From: Endomychus coccineus
Lineage: Eukaryota; Arthropoda; Insecta; Coleoptera; Endomychidae
Assembly: GCA_958510875.1 (NCBI GenBank)
Contig: OY294069.1
Span: 176,000,868 to 176,064,867, forward strand
Reading direction: 5' to 3'
Length of the DNA stretch: 64,000 bases
The notes under the pieces were generated by a model that saw only the letters and a list, made by a program, of their open reading frames with translations, had not been told where the DNA came from and searched no databases. Within the stretch, counting starts at the first letter, position 1. Every line of letters starts with the position of its first letter. Shown piece after piece: positions 1 to 11,589 of the stretch. Both the position numbers and the translations under genes were made by a program.

Positions 1-1224
1 TGTTTATCTCTTTTTTTGTGAATAGTGCTTGTATAATCGAATATTGAAATTGCTAGGACAAAATCTTCAATCTATGACTAGACGGATTTGTAAATACCAA
101 TGTTAAAGATGACCAACTTGACGGAGGAAATTGTTGACTCAGATTAATAGTATTGTTTTTAATCAAACCACAACCTTCTCGTATTTACTACGAGAATAAT
201 ATGGATCGGATGAATACATTATATCGGATTTCACCAATTTTATTATATAAATAATAAAAACTGGACTACTGAGGCTAAATCCAGTCCTGATAACCACATT
301 TACTATGCAAATCAAGTTTAGAACGAACTCGTACATCTCCCAGATCTCCATTAATTTTTAAATGATGCGTGATTGAATCAGAGAATTTCCAAGTGTCATT
401 AATAATAGAAACTAAATATCCAATCTGTTTTTAACAGTTAATAATTCCAGTTATTAAAGATAATACGTGTATATTAATACTTTCGGATTTCTCACTGAAC
501 ATCGAAGGCTATTATTTCTATTAAAAGTGTAGGCAAATTAAGCATAAGTAATAATTCAAAAAGTCGTAATTAATATCTTGCAAGCAATGATAAATGATAT
601 GCCGAACACACGATTACGTTGGGATGTTTAGTTTTTCATTCGTTCAAACGACTATGTTGCAACAGGCAATTGTTATTATGGCTGTCTATATAACTTGTCA
701 GATGTAATCTAAAAAATCCTATTATATTCGCCGTTCCCATTGGTTGATTTCTTAATGATGTTTTTACGTGTGGTTAATACGCCGTGGATGAAATGAGCAT
801 TTTTATTAAAAATTCAAGATGGCGCCTAATTGCAGAGTAGAAGGGACGTGTTTTGAGTTTCAAATAGAGTACAATCGAATTAACTCGAATGATTCGATCG
901 TACTTTATATGGCAGTGTAGCTGTTGCTGTGCATAATCGGTAATGATAGACTTTTATTTCTAACTATTCGTATTCGTTTCATCTGTAATTTCAATACCAT
1001 ACAATATTTCAAACAATCTATTAGGTCACGCTCATGTCCTCGCCGTTATACATTTTGTAGAATATACAGGTTTTAACTACCCAATCCTATGTCCACAAGT
1101 CTATGATGTATGTGTATTCAAACCCCACTGGCATAAGAGGTAAACAGAAGTCAAACATCATTGTTGGTCGCTACTTTTAATAATAATAATAATCATTAAA
1201 AAGAAAATTAGAATTAAGTTAATT
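1..1224. other. AT-rich non-coding stretch, nothing recognised
   Basis: I see no coding signal, RNA gene or recognisable mobile element here. There is a short TAA microsatellite near 1180-1194. The small open frames have no recognisable motif and are typical of chance frames in AT-rich DNA. Confidence 0.5.
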
Positions 1225-1730
1225 AAGGAATGTGCGCCTGAATTAACACCAGTTTTTTGTTGTTCACCCTTTCATACAATCTTGATGTGTTTCCTTCCAG
1301 CTAGAAGACATCTAGAGTGCAACCAATTCCAAAAAAATGAGTAGCTTCCGTCATATGGTTTGCCGCCTCAATTTTGTCGCTTCCTATCGAGTTTTCTCTC
1401 AGATAGATTCCATGTGGTGGTTGACGAGGTTTCCTCCGATATAATGGCTATATACGCTGGTGTTTCACAGGGATCTGTCTTGGCACCAGCTTTGTTTCTG
1501 TTTCATATGAATGATCACTTGATCAGCTTTGCAGATGATGGTAACCTTCATACTGCTTTCTCATCTAGCGTCCCTATAATACCATGCATTGAAGCCAGAG
1601 GAGCAAGACAGGAACAGGTTGACGCAATTAATGGTGATCGGGCAAAGATTTTGAAATATGGATCCGATAATTTTTTGTTTTGGTTGCATATTATGAAGAA
1701 AAATTAACAAAATTCTAGAAGAATATCCAG
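1225..1730 (+). pseudogene. LINE family A reverse-transcriptase fragment
   Basis: A decayed piece of a non-LTR retrotransposon reverse transcriptase. The translated order is a CAPELTPV-like finger segment, a frameshift, then SSFLSDRFHVVV, GVSQGSVLAPALFLFHMND and SFADDGNLHTAFSS. These are the usual RT motifs of non-LTR elements: GVPQGS-type box, then the F/YADD catalytic box. Between HMND and FADD about a dozen residues expected in the family are missing, so the fragment is deleted as well as frameshifted. The best uninterrupted frame is 1360-1707. The same family recurs near 11.6, 15.4, 22.9, 43.1, 50-52 kb; I call it family A here only as a label. Upstream endonuclease and downstream thumb are absent. 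It cannot encode an active enzyme. The LINE assignment is firm; the clade is not. Confidence 0.8.
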
Positions 1731-3330
1731 GGTGTCACGACCTCCGGATACCCCGGGGAAGGTCTAAGGGAACCGCGATAGTATATTCGTGTGCAGCGAT
1801 CCCAAAAACCTCCGAGGAATCGATTCGATTCCGTATTTTTATTCACCTCATAAAGTTCACTCAGAAAAACTCATTTTTTAGCTGTAAAAATTCATACAAT
1901 TTTTTCCGCAAAAAAAAACCTGACACAAAATTTCTAAATTACTTTCTGAATCGAATGCGGAAAACCGCATCTCAATCCATTAAGCTGCGCCAGGTTTGGA
2001 AGGTGGAATGCTCTATTTCCTCGACTACTACTACTACTTACTGAACTTACTTAAATATCTATTTTTAAGGGAGAAGCCTTGCTCCTCTCCTAATAGTTAG
2101 GCGAAGGACGGCATGTCCTGCCCTCACGGTCGGAACCTTTTAGACTCATTATTTGATATGCTATATAATACAATAACAAACATGCTGTATGTTTATATTC
2201 AATAAGCTTTATTATGACATAAGAAAATAGAATATTGTGAGTTATCTGATTTAGGATGAATCTCTCCAGGATATTACAAGGTATTCGTTTGGTGATTTCC
2301 TGCTAATTGAATCAACCCATTTTAGTTGTAATTTTGAAAATTTATAATTCATTGCTTCTCCATAACTTATGTTGATAATATACCATTATCACTAGAACAA
2401 AGGTGTTCTCGAAGTTTTAAAGTTACTTTAAATTTTTTACTTGTCACTTTATCATTCTTAAGATGCTTTTCAACTTTTCCATTTGTAAGAAATGGGTAAA
2501 CTTAAATATCACTCGCTTAAAACCTGTTTGGATCATTATTCAAAGTCAGCCAATTTATAAAAGAGATATGGTTTAATTATTTATAGCGGTTTTAAAGTAT
2601 CAAATTGTGCCCAACTGCAGGATTTACTATATTGGTTGTGTTTATTGATACAGAAGAGATGGCAACCACTTATAAATTACAAAATATGTTCAACTAAAAA
2701 TAGTATTCAAGCTGTCAAACAATTTGCCAGGTAGATGTGACATCCTCCTCAATAATTGGTGTACTGTGAAAATCAATGAGCCGAAACCAAGTGAACTGAT
2801 TGGTTAATAGTTGTTTTTGAATATCGACAGTTTGTAAATTTTATGCTAGTGAACATCCAAACCGAACACGAATTGCTTCAATTGTTTATTCACGATTGAA
2901 TAGAACGCATTTATCGTCGGAAACTGTCACGTCTTGCTCTTGCATTCAATGTTTTATTAAATTTGCACACTATCGCTTTCGTACCCTAGGGTAGTGTGGT
3001 TAAGCGATAGACACCTACAACAGCAGCATGGCGGTAGATACACTTTACGATCCTATAACTTTAAACGAAAGGGGTCTTCTGGTGTACTTCGAGATTCTGT
3101 TAGAAGCGTTTCATTTTATCTCAATTTATATAAGTGAGGTTCCTTTTTCAACGTTCATTGGGAAAAATTACTATTGGGGAATGAAATAAGCACCTGTGTT
3201 CTTTTTCACTCCACGTCTCAAACTACTCCTTTCAGAAATAAACTGATATGGGGTATAAATTACATTTTATAAGGAAACAAAAATTCCTTATTCCAGCCAT
3301 AACAAAAGCAGGTACCAGAAACATCCGCAA
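1731..3330. other. Non-coding stretch, nothing recognised
   Basis: No ORF with recognisable motifs. A moderately GC-rich patch at about 1730-1820 follows the LINE fragment and could be more of it, but nothing can be aligned by eye. Confidence 0.4.
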
Positions 3331-3337
3331 ATATTTG

Positions 3338-3505
3338 GGCATGAATAGAGGATTAAAGTCCTTCAAGTTATCTCTGATGGTCTGATGATAGGTTCCTGGC
3401 AAATGTCATTTAATCGTTTGTCCTTCGAACATTCATTATTTTCTTTTCACCTACTTATTATAGTCTTTAAAGCTGGGCTGTGGATTTGGAATGCTGAACT
3501 GGTAA
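3338..3505. repeat. Dispersed repeat, copy 1 (partner at 6965-7290)
   Basis: The segment from about 3348 reads the same as that from about 6969: a block starting GATTAAAGTCCTTCAAG, followed by GATAG-TTCCTGG and AAATGTC, then after some 80 bases AAGCTGGG-TGTGGATTT. In the partner copy the second half is pushed away by an inserted block with a GAAACGTC motif (7066-7245). This copy therefore approximates the uninterrupted state. The identity of the repeat is unknown. Confidence 0.65.
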
Positions 3506-3594
3506 AGGGACGTGCCTTCTTCTTTAATATTCTCATAATTATGTAGAAATACAAATTTAGAGGAGAAAAAAAATTAAATTAGAAATAAAATTTG

Positions 3595-3905
3595 TAACAT
3601 CTTGACAAGTAAAAAGAATAAACAGAATGCAGAAATAGGCATCGCAAAAAATCGTTTCAACTATCTCACAGAAAAGACAAAAGAGTTCTTAGATGCTAAC
3701 CATCAAATATTAGTTTTGAAAGCGTATAAGTATGACATGAATAAATTAATAAATAAATGGTAAAAAATAAGATAATCCCTATTGAATTGGAAAATAAATA
3801 AATTTCCCATAATGGGAAAGCATCTGTGAGCTTCCGAAGCTATATAAAAGTATACCTTCAAGAACCATTGAAAGTAATATTGAAGCGCTTATAAGTTATT
3901 AAAAT
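3595..3905 (+). pseudogene. Penelope-like element RT fragment
   Basis: Closely parallels the better Penelope-like copy at 29010-29440: the same order of TTGACAA-TAAAAAGAAT, then a segment reading NRFNYLTEKTKEFLDANHQILVLKAYK, then a MNKLINK-type segment and the remains of the YGLPK box (GKASVSFRSYIKVYLQEPLK after frame decay). Penelope-like elements code for a reverse transcriptase linked to a GIY-YIG nuclease; only a shredded N-terminal RT part survives here. It has several frame breaks and an internal deletion relative to the 29-kb copy, and no catalytic box is left. The assignment rests on similarity to the other copy in this window rather than on its own motifs. Confidence 0.7.
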
Positions 3906-4061
3906 CTATCAACAATATAATAGGAAATAATTAATTTTATCCAGTTTACACATTTGATTATGCAAACCTTGACATTCGACTCGAGTTTTGGAATGTTGCT
4001 CTCCATCTTCAGACATCAACAGCAGTGTTTGTTTTATTTCGAAATATACAAGCACTAGAGC

Positions 4062-4062
4062 T

Positions 4063-4094
<32 letters not shown>

Positions 4095-6736
4095 TTTTAC
4101 TCTGATCAACAGGTATAAAACCCAATTAAAGATCAGGACGATGCATACAAAAATATATAAATTAACAATTATTATCTAAACTAAATCTAAATAAAACTAT
4201 ATTCTAGTCCGAGAGACAAAATCAAAAGAAAGAATAGCCAAAAATATTTAACACAGAAATGAACAAAGAGAAAAAACAAAGAAAGAGCTGGTAAAATATG
4301 AATATAGTGTCATCGCAGTAGGCGAGCAATCTGTTTTAGGCTAGAATTAAAAATATCATATTTAGTACTAGTGTCATTGGTGTTGTAGGCATGGCACATG
4401 CAAAATAATGGAGATAATTTAAGTAGGTTAGTACGAGAAGTTTGGAGGTAGAACGTATTTGCAGACCGTGAGTTCAGCCGAGGAACTAGGAAATTGACTC
4501 TTTCCAGCAGCATGGGGCAGTCAATTAGGTTATTAAGCAACTTGTACAGACTGGCCTGGAGTACATAATTATTTCTGCGAGAAAGGGATGACATATTGAA
4601 TTTATCTAACAGGAAAGAATTAGGAATGCCCCTGATAGGATAAAAACCGTCTGTCCTGAAGGACAGGTACTTCAGAAAGCGGCGCTGAACAGATTCCAGG
4701 GCATCTCTATGAACGGCATAACCAGGGAACCAAACCACAGATGCGTACTCAAGCCGCGATCGCACAAATGTTATGAACAACAATTTGAGCGTGTCTATGT
4801 CTGAAAAATCACGACAGCTTCGCACAATAAACCCAAGTAGTCTGTTAGCAGCCTCCATCACAGACTCCAGATGAGAAATGAAGGATAGTTTGGGATCGAA
4901 AATTACGCCGAGGTCTTTATAGGTTGCTGGTCTCTTAAGGATAGTACCGTCTACGTTGTAATCAAATATGATCAAGTTGGTCTTGTTTGTGTAAGACATA
5001 ACACAACACTTGTTAACATTAAGAGATAGCTTGTTCACTGAACACCAAACAACCATCATATCAAGACTTCTCTGAAGTAGATAACAATCAAATGTGGATT
5101 TGATGACGAAGAACATTTTAAAATCATCGGCATATAAAAGACAGAGTACAGTTAGACCTATTGAAATATCATTAACAAATAGTGGTCCCAAAATTGATCC
5201 TTGGGGGACTCCGGAAGAAGCAAGATATTCAACCGATCTCTGCCCATTTACCACGACAAATTGCCGCCTATCACTGAGATATGAGGCGATGAAAGATAAG
5301 AGTTCCACAGAGAAACCAATACCATCAAGTTTACTTAGCAGAAGTCTGTGGTCAAGCCTGTCGAAGGCCTTGGACAGATCGGTATATATAACATCGACTT
5401 GGAAGCCGGAATCCATATTTTCAGCGATGTATTGTGTGACAGATGCCAGGTTGGTGGATGTGGAACGACCCCTTACAAAACCGTGTTGTATATTAAGAAG
5501 GCGTGAATGAACTTTGAAATATACTCTATCGTATATAAGACTCTCAAAGGCCTTAGCAAAATTTGAAAAGATGCTTATAGGTCTATAATTATGCACATCT
5601 GCTCTATCACCACTTTTGAGGATCGGACAGACTTTCGTCTGCTTCCATACTTGCGGGAAAGTACTGGACGTAAGACACCTATTGAATAGGTGAGTGAGGG
5701 GTACTGAAAAAATGGGTGCGCAGTCTCTTAGTAGAAACGCCGGAATCATATCGGGACCTGAAGTAGATTTATTTTTGATCTTTTTGAGGGCGAATTCAAC
5801 TTCCTCTTGGGAGAAATAAAGAATGGATATATCATGCTCATTACTTAGAGACTCCGAATCTAAATTCACTAAAGTGGGTTGAGTTATATAGCTTTGACTG
5901 AAGAGATGAGCAAATGTGTTGGAAATTTCCTGCGGGGTAGTCAACTTCACATCGCCATAGTCCATTTCAGCGGGAAAACCGCGTGTGCCTTTCTTTGAAT
6001 TAATAAAATTCCAAAGCTTCGTAGGATCCTGCTTCAAATTGTTTTCAATCGAGACAATGTACTCATTATAGGCCGAATTCGTTGCCCTTTTGAGTTCACG
6101 CCTAAGCATGGAAAACTGATTGTGAGCTGACAAATCCTTGAATCTCCTATATCTCTTCCAGGCCGAGGTTTTATTTTTAATCAACCGTATTATGTGGTTG
6201 TTATACCACGGAGGGTAGATATTTTTCTTGACGCAGCCAAACCTAGGAACGAATTCATCGAGGGATGAATATAATAAATCATAGAAGAGAGAACAAGCAT
6301 CCTCAGGATCAACGCATTCAACCACCACCGTCCAGTCAACCTGCCTCAAACTTTCGTATAATAATGAAAAATTGGCTTTGCGAAAATTGTACGCATTGAC
6401 AGATTTAAACGGTAACTCACTACCTCTCCTAATACCTGCACCAGATTGAAAATCGACCAAAACAGATAGCGCCGGATGATGATCATCCTCCGGAACAAGG
6501 GGCTCCAAGGATCGCTCCACACTGCACCTACCGCCGATAACAACAAGGTCTAAGATTCTATCACTAGAATTACGAATGAAGTTATGCTGATGGTAATCCA
6601 CAAAATTGATAAAATTCACAAAATTGGACACACAATGATCGGAAGGGGATCCATCGACATATGATGCATATTTCGCAATGTTGAAATCACCAATAATGAT
6701 GGAAGAACTATCTAAGACGTACTGAAGTGTACTTTA
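4062..6736 (-). mobile_element. 5'-truncated non-LTR retrotransposon (Jockey/CR1-like group)
   Basis: About 2.7 kb on the minus strand. It runs from the C-terminal part of an apurinic-type endonuclease (IIIGDFN box, 6680-6691) through a long RT ORF to a 3' UTR. It ends in a TAAA-type tail, seen on the plus strand as TTTA repeats at 4064-4097. A stop in the endonuclease frame (6734-6736) and loss of recognisable sequence beyond it indicate 5' truncation, the normal outcome of target-primed reverse transcription. I could not identify target-site duplications. Confidence 0.85.
4310..6631 (-). CDS. LINE ORF2: endonuclease C-terminus plus reverse transcriptase
   Basis: Encodes most of a non-LTR retrotransposon polyprotein: the enzyme that nicks target DNA and copies element RNA in place. 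Counting from a GTG codon at 6631 (not a genuine start; the frame is open back to the stop at 6734-6736), the DDHHPALSV segment of the endonuclease lies near residues 49-57. RT follows, with VHNYRPIS, IQHGFVRGRST, TDLSKAFDRLDH, SSGVPQGSILGPL, the catalytic YADD at residues 500-503, and YKDLGVIFDPKL in the thumb. A C-terminal RDALESVQRRFLKYL-type segment ends the ORF. The region GPLFVNDI is about four residues shorter than the usual GPLLFxxFVNDI, an in-frame deletion next to a catalytic loop. Despite being open for 773 codons, the element is truncated and probably dead. It is by far the least decayed LINE in the window, suggesting relatively recent insertion. Confidence 0.85.
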   Translation of the reverse strand: MSNFVNFINFVDYHQHNFIRNSSDRILDLVVIGGRCSVERSLEPLVPEDDHHPALSVLVDFQSGAGIRRGSELPFKSVNAYNFRKANFSLLYESLRQVDWTVVVECVDPEDACSLFYDLLYSSLDEFVPRFGCVKKNIYPPWYNNHIIRLIKNKTSAWKRYRRFKDLSAHNQFSMLRRELKRATNSAYNEYIVSIENNLKQDPTKLWNFINSKKGTRGFPAEMDYGDVKLTTPQEISNTFAHLFSQSYITQPTLVNLDSESLSNEHDISILYFSQEEVEFALKKIKNKSTSGPDMIPAFLLRDCAPIFSVPLTHLFNRCLTSSTFPQVWKQTKVCPILKSGDRADVHNYRPISIFSNFAKAFESLIYDRVYFKVHSRLLNIQHGFVRGRSTSTNLASVTQYIAENMDSGFQVDVIYTDLSKAFDRLDHRLLLSKLDGIGFSVELLSFIASYLSDRRQFVVVNGQRSVEYLASSGVPQGSILGPLFVNDISIGLTVLCLLYADDFKMFFVIKSTFDCYLLQRSLDMMVVWCSVNKLSLNVNKCCVMSYTNKTNLIIFDYNVDGTILKRPATYKDLGVIFDPKLSFISHLESVMEAANRLLGFIVRSCRDFSDIDTLKLLFITFVRSRLEYASVVWFPGYAVHRDALESVQRRFLKYLSFRTDGFYPIRGIPNSFLLDKFNMSSLSRRNNYVLQASLYKLLNNLIDCPMLLERVNFLVPRLNSRSANTFYLQTSRTNLLKLSPLFCMCHAYNTNDTSTKYDIFNSSLKQIARLLR

Positions 6737-6964
6737 GTAGCATCTACACGACAAGACCAACGGGTAGTATATATCCGCTTTGGGACATTTATGTGAAATT
6801 TTTCTGTATTGGATTGAGATGATTGGTGGAGGCCCATTCTAGGTGGGGGCCCGTGGGCTATCGCTCATTCTGCTCACCGTTAAATCCGACCCTGTGCATT
6901 CATTAATTCTCGTGAAAGTAATTTTACCAATAATATTTCCGGCTTTATAACCCAAAAATGTCGT

Positions 6965-7290
6965 AATATGGATTAAAGTCCTTCAAGTTATCTCTGGCGA
7001 TAGATTCCTGGGAAATGTCCTTTGAGCATTGTCCTTTGAAGATAGTTTTTACATTCATTATTTCTATTCTTGAACCATTTGGGAACGTATGTTATGTTTT
7101 GTTGGTATTCTGGTTCTTTATATGACTGAAAATAAAATATAAACTCTCTTTTTTGACGTTTCGACAATATTTTATCATGTTTATCAAAACATGTTTTGTC
7201 AATTAGTGTAATTTGGAAAAGAATAGATGATTTCGTTTATATTATAATATTTATAAGCTGGGATGTGGATTTCAAATGCTCTATATATGA
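6965..7290. repeat. Dispersed repeat, copy 2, interrupted by a GAAACGTC-bearing block
   Basis: Matches the segment at 3338-3505 on either side of a block at about 7066-7245. That inner block, read on the minus strand, is repeated at 59715-59880 on the plus strand. It contains GTCGAAACGTC and a stretch around a TTTTCAG-TCATATAAAG sequence that looks like a splice acceptor. The GAAACG motif resembles the 3' half of hammerhead cores found in Penelope-like pseudo-LTRs, but the 5' core here reads TTGATAA instead of CTGATGA. Confidence 0.6.
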
Positions 7291-7307
7291 TACAGATTGA
7301 AGTAGAG

Positions 7308-7357
7308 TTAAGATATTCAATGAATATGTTATACAACATATTCATTGAATATCTTAA
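7308..7357. repeat. Perfect 23-bp inverted repeat with 4-nt loop
   Basis: Left arm 7308-7330 and right arm 7335-7357 are perfectly complementary around ATAC. Each arm contains its own smaller palindrome (ATATTCA/TGAATAT). No flanking duplication or gene explains it. Confidence 0.9.
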
Positions 7358-8195
7358 TGGTTAATTCAATATTTCGGCGTTCCAAATTTGTAGGATAGAG
7401 TGCTTTCAAATTCAAAGAATATTCAAATTTTTACTATTTATCATGCATTTTTGCGATGCTGTCGGTTTAAGGTTACGGTTATACATTTTTCAAAGTATTA
7501 TGTAGTTTACTTTACAATATGGCCCATTTAACACCACCTATCGAAGAAAAAAATCAAGAATAAACATTTTAATCAATTGTCATGCAGACAGTCACGAAGA
7601 TGTAATTAATAAGACAATTAATAACGATAACTATGTCTTCCGATAATACACGTGAGATAACTGAAAGGATTTTTATTTAAGTAGTAGAAGTTTGTTATCA
7701 AACTTGAAAGCATTATGTTGTTTTGCATTAAAGAACTGATTATGTGCATCACGTTTTGTCTTTGCTTTATAGATGAGTTAAAACAGTCGTGATTAATTTC
7801 ACTCTGTTACTGATGGGATTTTAATAGCTGTTTTACGGCTAAGTATGTTGTTTTAATACTTAAAGCTATTGTGCCGTAAATATAACTTAATAAGATACTT
7901 CTCTTATCCGAATGTGTCCGATTTTTAGCGAGCAGGATAATAATTATATCTCGTTTTATTGAACACTTATGTTAATTTCAGTTTCATTAACATTACTAAG
8001 TAAATAGTTGTTTAATAAATGAAACTTTGAATGTGCAATATTCACGAATCGGGGGATCAAATGAACATTAACTGAGTCATTTTGTTTTGTGCTTTTGATT
8101 GCTTTACTGCATGAAGAGAAGTACACTATTATACTTTCTGATCATCTTGGCCTTTCATCACCAAATCAAATTGGAGAATTGGAATTTCGATCCCA
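7358..8195. other. AT-rich non-coding stretch, nothing recognised
   Basis: No coding or repeat structure that I can support by eye. Confidence 0.4.
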
Positions 8196-8199
8196 TTAA

Positions 8200-10075
8200 T
8201 AATACCGAAATTTCGGATTTGCGGTTACTGATTCCTCGTGAAGACTTTGAGGTGATTCATTCCTCATACAGGTTTTACGGCTAGTTATTCCTCATAAAAG
8301 CTTCACATTTACCAATTCCTTATGAAAACTTTGAGGTTAACGATAAGGACTTCGCGGTTACCGATTCCCCATGAAGACTTCGTGGTTACAGGTTTCTCAG
8401 AAATGTTTTGAAAGTACTGATTCTTCAGGAAATCTCTGAGGTTACTCAATGCTCATAAAGGTTACCGATTCCGTTACCGAAAGGCTTAGCGGGTACTGAT
8501 TCTTCGTGGTTACAGGTTCCTCAGAAATGTTTTGAAAGTATTGATTCTTCAGGAAATCTCTGAGGCTACTCAATGCTCATAAAGGTTACCGATTCCGTTA
8601 CCGAAAGGCTTAGCGGGTGCTGATTCTTCGTGGTTACAGGCTCCTCAGAAATGTTTTGGAAGTATTGATTCTTCAGGAAATCTCTGAGGCTACACAATGC
8701 TCATAAAGGTTACCGATTCCGTTACCGAAAGGCTTAGCGGGTACTGATTCTTCGTGGTTACAGGTTCCTCAGAAATGTTTTGGAAGTATTGATTCTTCAG
8801 GAAATCTCTGAGGTTACTCAATGCTCATAAAGGTTACCGATTCCGTTACCGAAAGGCTTAGCGGGTACTGATTCTTCGTGGTTACAGGTTCCTCAGAAAT
8901 GTTTTGAAAGTATTGATTCTTCAGGAAATCTCTGAGGTTACTCAATGCTCATAAAGGTTACCGATTCCGTTACCGAAAGGCTTAGCGGGTACTGATTCTT
9001 CGTGGTTACAGGTTCCTCAGAAATGTTTTGGAAGTATTGATTCTTCAGGAAATCTCTGAGGTTACTCAATGCTCATAAAGGTTACCGATTCCGTTACCGA
9101 AAGGCTTAGCGGGTACTGATTCTTCGTGGTTACAGGTTCCTCAGAAATGTTTTGGAAGTATAGATTCTTCAGGAAATCTCTGAGGTTACTCAATGCTCAT
9201 AAAGGTTACCGATTCCGTTACCGAAAGGCTTAGCGGGTACTGATTCTTCGTGGTTACAGGTTCCACAGAAATGTTTTGAAAGTATTGATTCTTCAGGAAA
9301 TCTCTGAGGTTACTCAATGCTCATAAAGGTTACCGATTCCTTTACCGAAAGGCTTAGCGGGTACTGATTCTTCGTGGTTACAGGTTCCTCAGAAATGTTT
9401 TGAAAGTATTGATTCTTCAGGAAATCTCTGAGGTTACTCAATGCTCATAAAGGTTACCGATTCCGTTACCGAAAGGCTTAGCGGGTACTGATTCTTCGTG
9501 GTTACAGGTTCCTCAGAAATGTTTTGAAAGTATTGATTCTTCAGGAAAACTCTGAGGCTTCTCAATGCTCATAAAGGTTACTGATTCCGTTGCCCAAAGA
9601 CTTAGCGGGTACTGATTCTTCAGAAAAACTTTGCGGTTAGCAATTCTTCAAGAAGAATTGGTTCCTCAGAAAGGTTTTGCAGATGTCGATAATTCAGAAA
9701 GGCTTCACCGTTACCGAATTCCCGGAAAGGCTTTGCAAGTACTGATTCCTCAGAACATCATTGAGGTTACTGATTCCTCATAAAGGTTTTACGGTAACTT
9801 GTTCCTCATAAAGGCTTCGTATTTAACGATTCCTTATACAAACTTTGCGGTTACCGATTCCTTATAAAAGGAGCTTGGCGGTTACCGATTCCCCATGAAG
9901 ACTTCGCGGTTACAAGTTCCTCAGAAATATTTTGCAGGTACTGATTCTTCAGGAAATTTCTGAGGTTACTCAATCCTCATAAAGGTTTTACGATTACTTA
10001 TTCCTCATAAAGGCATCGCAGCAATCGATTCCTTATAAATTGTGGTTACGGATTCCTCATAAAGACTGTTCTTCA
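8200..10075. repeat. Hierarchical minisatellite, 124-bp higher-order unit
   Basis: The core holds near-identical 124-bp units whose GGGTACTGATTCTTC landmark starts at 8491, 8615, 8739, 8863, 8987, 9111, 9235, 9359, 9483 and 9607. Every step is exactly 124. Copies differ by a few substitutions only. Each unit is built from about four shorter motifs of 20-32 bases around GATTCYTCA-GAAA-GTTTTG-GGTTAC. The flanks (8200-8490 and 9630-10075) consist of the same short motif in a diverged, roughly 30-bp arrangement. This is the usual signature of a short-period minisatellite in which a four-motif block was recently amplified. No long ORF runs through it. Confidence 0.92.
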
Positions 10076-11589
10076 GTATACATTGACAGTTTTAAGTCAT
10101 TCTTTTTGTGAACCGAATGCAACCCCAAAGAAAATGGGCCGTAAAAATAGATAAATAATAGCCCTCGTCAGGCACATCTAGAAATATTCATGAGCATGAG
10201 CTAAGATTCTCCTATATTTGAACAGATTGTACCTGTATACTATAATAATAGATATATTAGGGACAGGTTGTTCAAACTATCATCTGCATCATCTCAATCT
10301 TGCAGAGGCCGTTCAGCATCCAAATGTCTCGTTGAATCAAGAACTACATTTCCACTTCATGGTCAGGATCGTCTTCAGTCTAAAGATCCAGGCAATCTTC
10401 CAGCCAACACGATGGTCGCAATATAGGGCTTGGCTTTCAGGCCACTCATTCATAAACATAACCTAACCTAACTCATCCTCTGATAACCGTTGCAGTTAGA
10501 CACTCACTATCCAAAATACTTTACCTCAACCAATTCGACAAAATAAAGAATCTAAAGATTCATTGATCAGGCATCAGAAGATGTCCTCAACGATAAGATC
10601 AAAGTGGAATGTCGCGATATTTAGTCCCGACGCGACTTCTTTTTACCTTTTTGTATAGTCAATTCACTCACATTCTGCAACGAAATAAGTATAGAATCTT
10701 TCAGTTGCTTTAATTGGCAACGTGTCTCAATGGAGTACTAGTCTAGATGTTGGCGAATCCAACAAACGCGTTTCCACTTATCGTAGCTCACCATCTAATT
10801 TACGAATGTAATTTTAATACTTCAATGCAAAGCAATCAAACGAGTCACCGATGTATTTTATCATTTCCGTCAAATGTACTTCTATTAATGCGTTCATTTC
10901 TGTCTTTACGATCGATACTGATATCCTTTTATGGCTGTTTAACATGTCATATCTATTATACTACGAAATAGGCTATTTTAATTTCGATAGAATGATTGTA
11001 AACCATGAAGGTATACGTTTTATTTGCGTGGATCATTTATCTGTACAACAATTGCCGTTAAAAGGGGAACTAACCTACCAACTAAATCTTGTGAAAATTA
11101 ATTACACGGTGCTTTATGGGATCTTCCAATATGTCTTAATTACTACTCCCCTGAACTATATTATAAATATACAAACTCCCACATATATACCCATACGTTT
11201 GACTATTCAGGATGGGTACAAGGTACACGTTTGCCACACAGTATTGACGTGCCGAAACCTGTTAAAACTGGGCTAGATTGTTCACAAAATTTTGAGTATT
11301 GAGTTGTACTCGTGAAATATTTGAATGATAGGCTCAATATTTTTTTCTATACTTTGACTACACAAGGAGTGACACTTAAGTGTTACTGCAGCAGCAACGC
11401 ACATAGCTATAGGAGCAGTACTATAAATTTCGTAAAGTTCTTCTATAAATTGTTTGATATGTTCAACTCTATCATTACCTGGTACTCCTGGCTCAAAAAA
11501 CTATAATCGGGCATTTTTTAATACTTTGACTAAGCCAGAGGAAAACCTATATAACGCTCGAAGAACATCTTGTGAGCCAGCGGTGAAAT
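10076..11589. other. Non-coding stretch, nothing recognised
   Basis: Several short open frames exist (the longest 141 codons at 10851-11276) but none shows a family motif or splice context I recognise. A short TAACCTAACCTAA segment at about 10458-10472 is the complement of TTAGG-type repeats. Confidence 0.4.

Noticed and set aside
5094..5510. 138-codon plus-strand frame
   Set aside because: Shadow frame opposite the LINE reverse transcriptase on the minus strand.
7308..7357. microRNA precursor
   Set aside because: Perfect 23-bp arms with a 4-base loop do not fit a microRNA hairpin, which needs a longer stem with a lower flank and usually mismatches.
8491..9620. CRISPR-like regular repeat
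   Set aside because: Units are contiguous 124-bp tandem copies with no unique spacers, in an animal genome; it is a minisatellite.
10851..11276. 141-codon open frame, longest unassigned plus-strand frame of the region
   Set aside because: No family motif, no splice context, composition like random AT-rich sequence with many Ile/Tyr/Leu codons.
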